A DNA stretch of 6,613 nt from Cyclobacteriaceae bacterium (GTDB lineage Bacteria; Bacteroidota; Bacteroidia; Cytophagales; Cyclobacteriaceae), in contig JAIENH010000270.1 of assembly GCA_019751475.1 (NCBI GenBank), positions 1 to 6,613 of the forward strand, given 5' to 3'. Positions 6,360-6,613 of the stretch are shown piece after piece (position 1 is the first letter of the stretch; every line of letters begins with the position of its first letter). The position numbers and the translations under genes are program-made. Below the pieces are notes generated by a model. It saw only the letters and a list, made by a program, of their open reading frames with translations. It made no database searches and was not told the origin of the DNA.

Positions 6360-6415
6360 AATTTCAAACTTACTAATTTCCTTCCACTTTTTGTTGATCA
6401 CTGGTTAGTGCATGA

Positions 6416-6613
6416 CTACTCGATCAACCTAAACAATCTCTCCCATCGTATCTTGTGAAGCAGGTCGCCCTCTTTGTTGATAGAGAGCCAAACCAAAAGT
6501 GGTTTGCCTAGAATGTGGTCTTCCGGCACAAAACCCCAATACCGCGAGTCCAGGGAGTTATCACGACTGTCGCCCATCATGAAATAGTAGTCTTGTTGAA
6601 AAACATAGGTGCT
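6416..6613 (-). CDS. lepB: Signal peptidase I (C-terminal 65 residues)
   Basis: The minus-strand frame is open from the right edge of the window to TAG at 6418-6416, giving the last 65 residues of the protein. The stretch FMMGDSRDNSLDSRYWGFVP (residues 11-30 of the fragment) is the conserved box E of type I signal peptidases, whose GDSRDNS segment helps form the active site. It is followed by EDHILGKPLLVWLSI, also typical of this family. The enzyme is anchored in the inner membrane and removes signal peptides from exported proteins at the outer face. The catalytic Ser and Lys and the membrane anchor lie outside the window. The tail after LVWLSI is charged and short. No clear intrinsic terminator follows the stop, so transcription may continue into the antitoxin gene. 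Confidence 0.95.
   Translation of the reverse strand, partial: STYVFQQDYYFMMGDSRDNSLDSRYWGFVPEDHILGKPLLVWLSINKEGDLLHKIRWERLFRLIE

Noticed and set aside
6365..6372. TAAGTTTG on the minus strand, an exact match to the -7 promoter consensus, just before the antitoxin ATG
   Set aside because: It is only 5 nt from the start codon, leaving no leader, and no TTTG-like -33 element is found at the right distance.
6208..6408. A 66-codon + strand open frame opposite the antitoxin
   Set aside because: It mirrors the antitoxin gene, which has the recognisable sequence and the coupled toxin start.
6399..6410. CACTAACCAGTG hairpin just after lepB, as a possible terminator
   Set aside because: The stem is only 4 bp and no U-tract follows on the minus strand.

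Overview
The window looks like chromosomal DNA from a member of the Bacteroidetes, probably a Cytophagales-type bacterium. The protein sequences resemble that phylum's families, Shine-Dalgarno sites are largely absent upstream of the genes, and GC content is moderate. The species cannot be told from the sequence.

Layout from left to right. (1) The 3' end of an RhlE-type DEAD-box RNA helicase on the + strand (1-254). (2) A three-gene minus-strand operon, in transcription order: circularly permuted ATP-grasp protein (3677-2229), alpha-E domain protein (2195-1260) and transglutaminase-like protease or ligase (1225-275). The gaps between these genes are about 33-34 bp. (3) A 324-bp intergenic region (3678-4001). 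It holds a strong intrinsic-terminator hairpin pointing along the minus strand, although no minus-strand protein gene lies upstream of it. This suggests either a small RNA of about 120-130 nt or an attenuated leader of the ATP-grasp operon. (4) An OprB-like outer-membrane porin with a GTG start (4002-5321, +), followed 42 bp later by an orphan NarL/LuxR-family response regulator (5364-6020, +). (5) On the minus strand, an intact small antitoxin-like gene (6359-6123). Its overlapping partner, a PIN-domain toxin, survives only as the first 23 codons and then stops (6145-6074). (6) The 3' end of signal peptidase I, lepB, on the minus strand (6613-6416).

How the genes relate. The ATP-grasp/alpha-E/transglutaminase trio is a recurrent bacterial gene set. 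It has been predicted to make and process an amide- or peptide-linked product, but its substrate is not established. The porin and response regulator may share a transcript, and no histidine kinase is visible. rhlE and lepB are ordinary housekeeping flanks.

The two observations most worth following are the broken toxin-antitoxin pair beside lepB and the unexplained minus-strand terminator between the ATP-grasp and porin genes.
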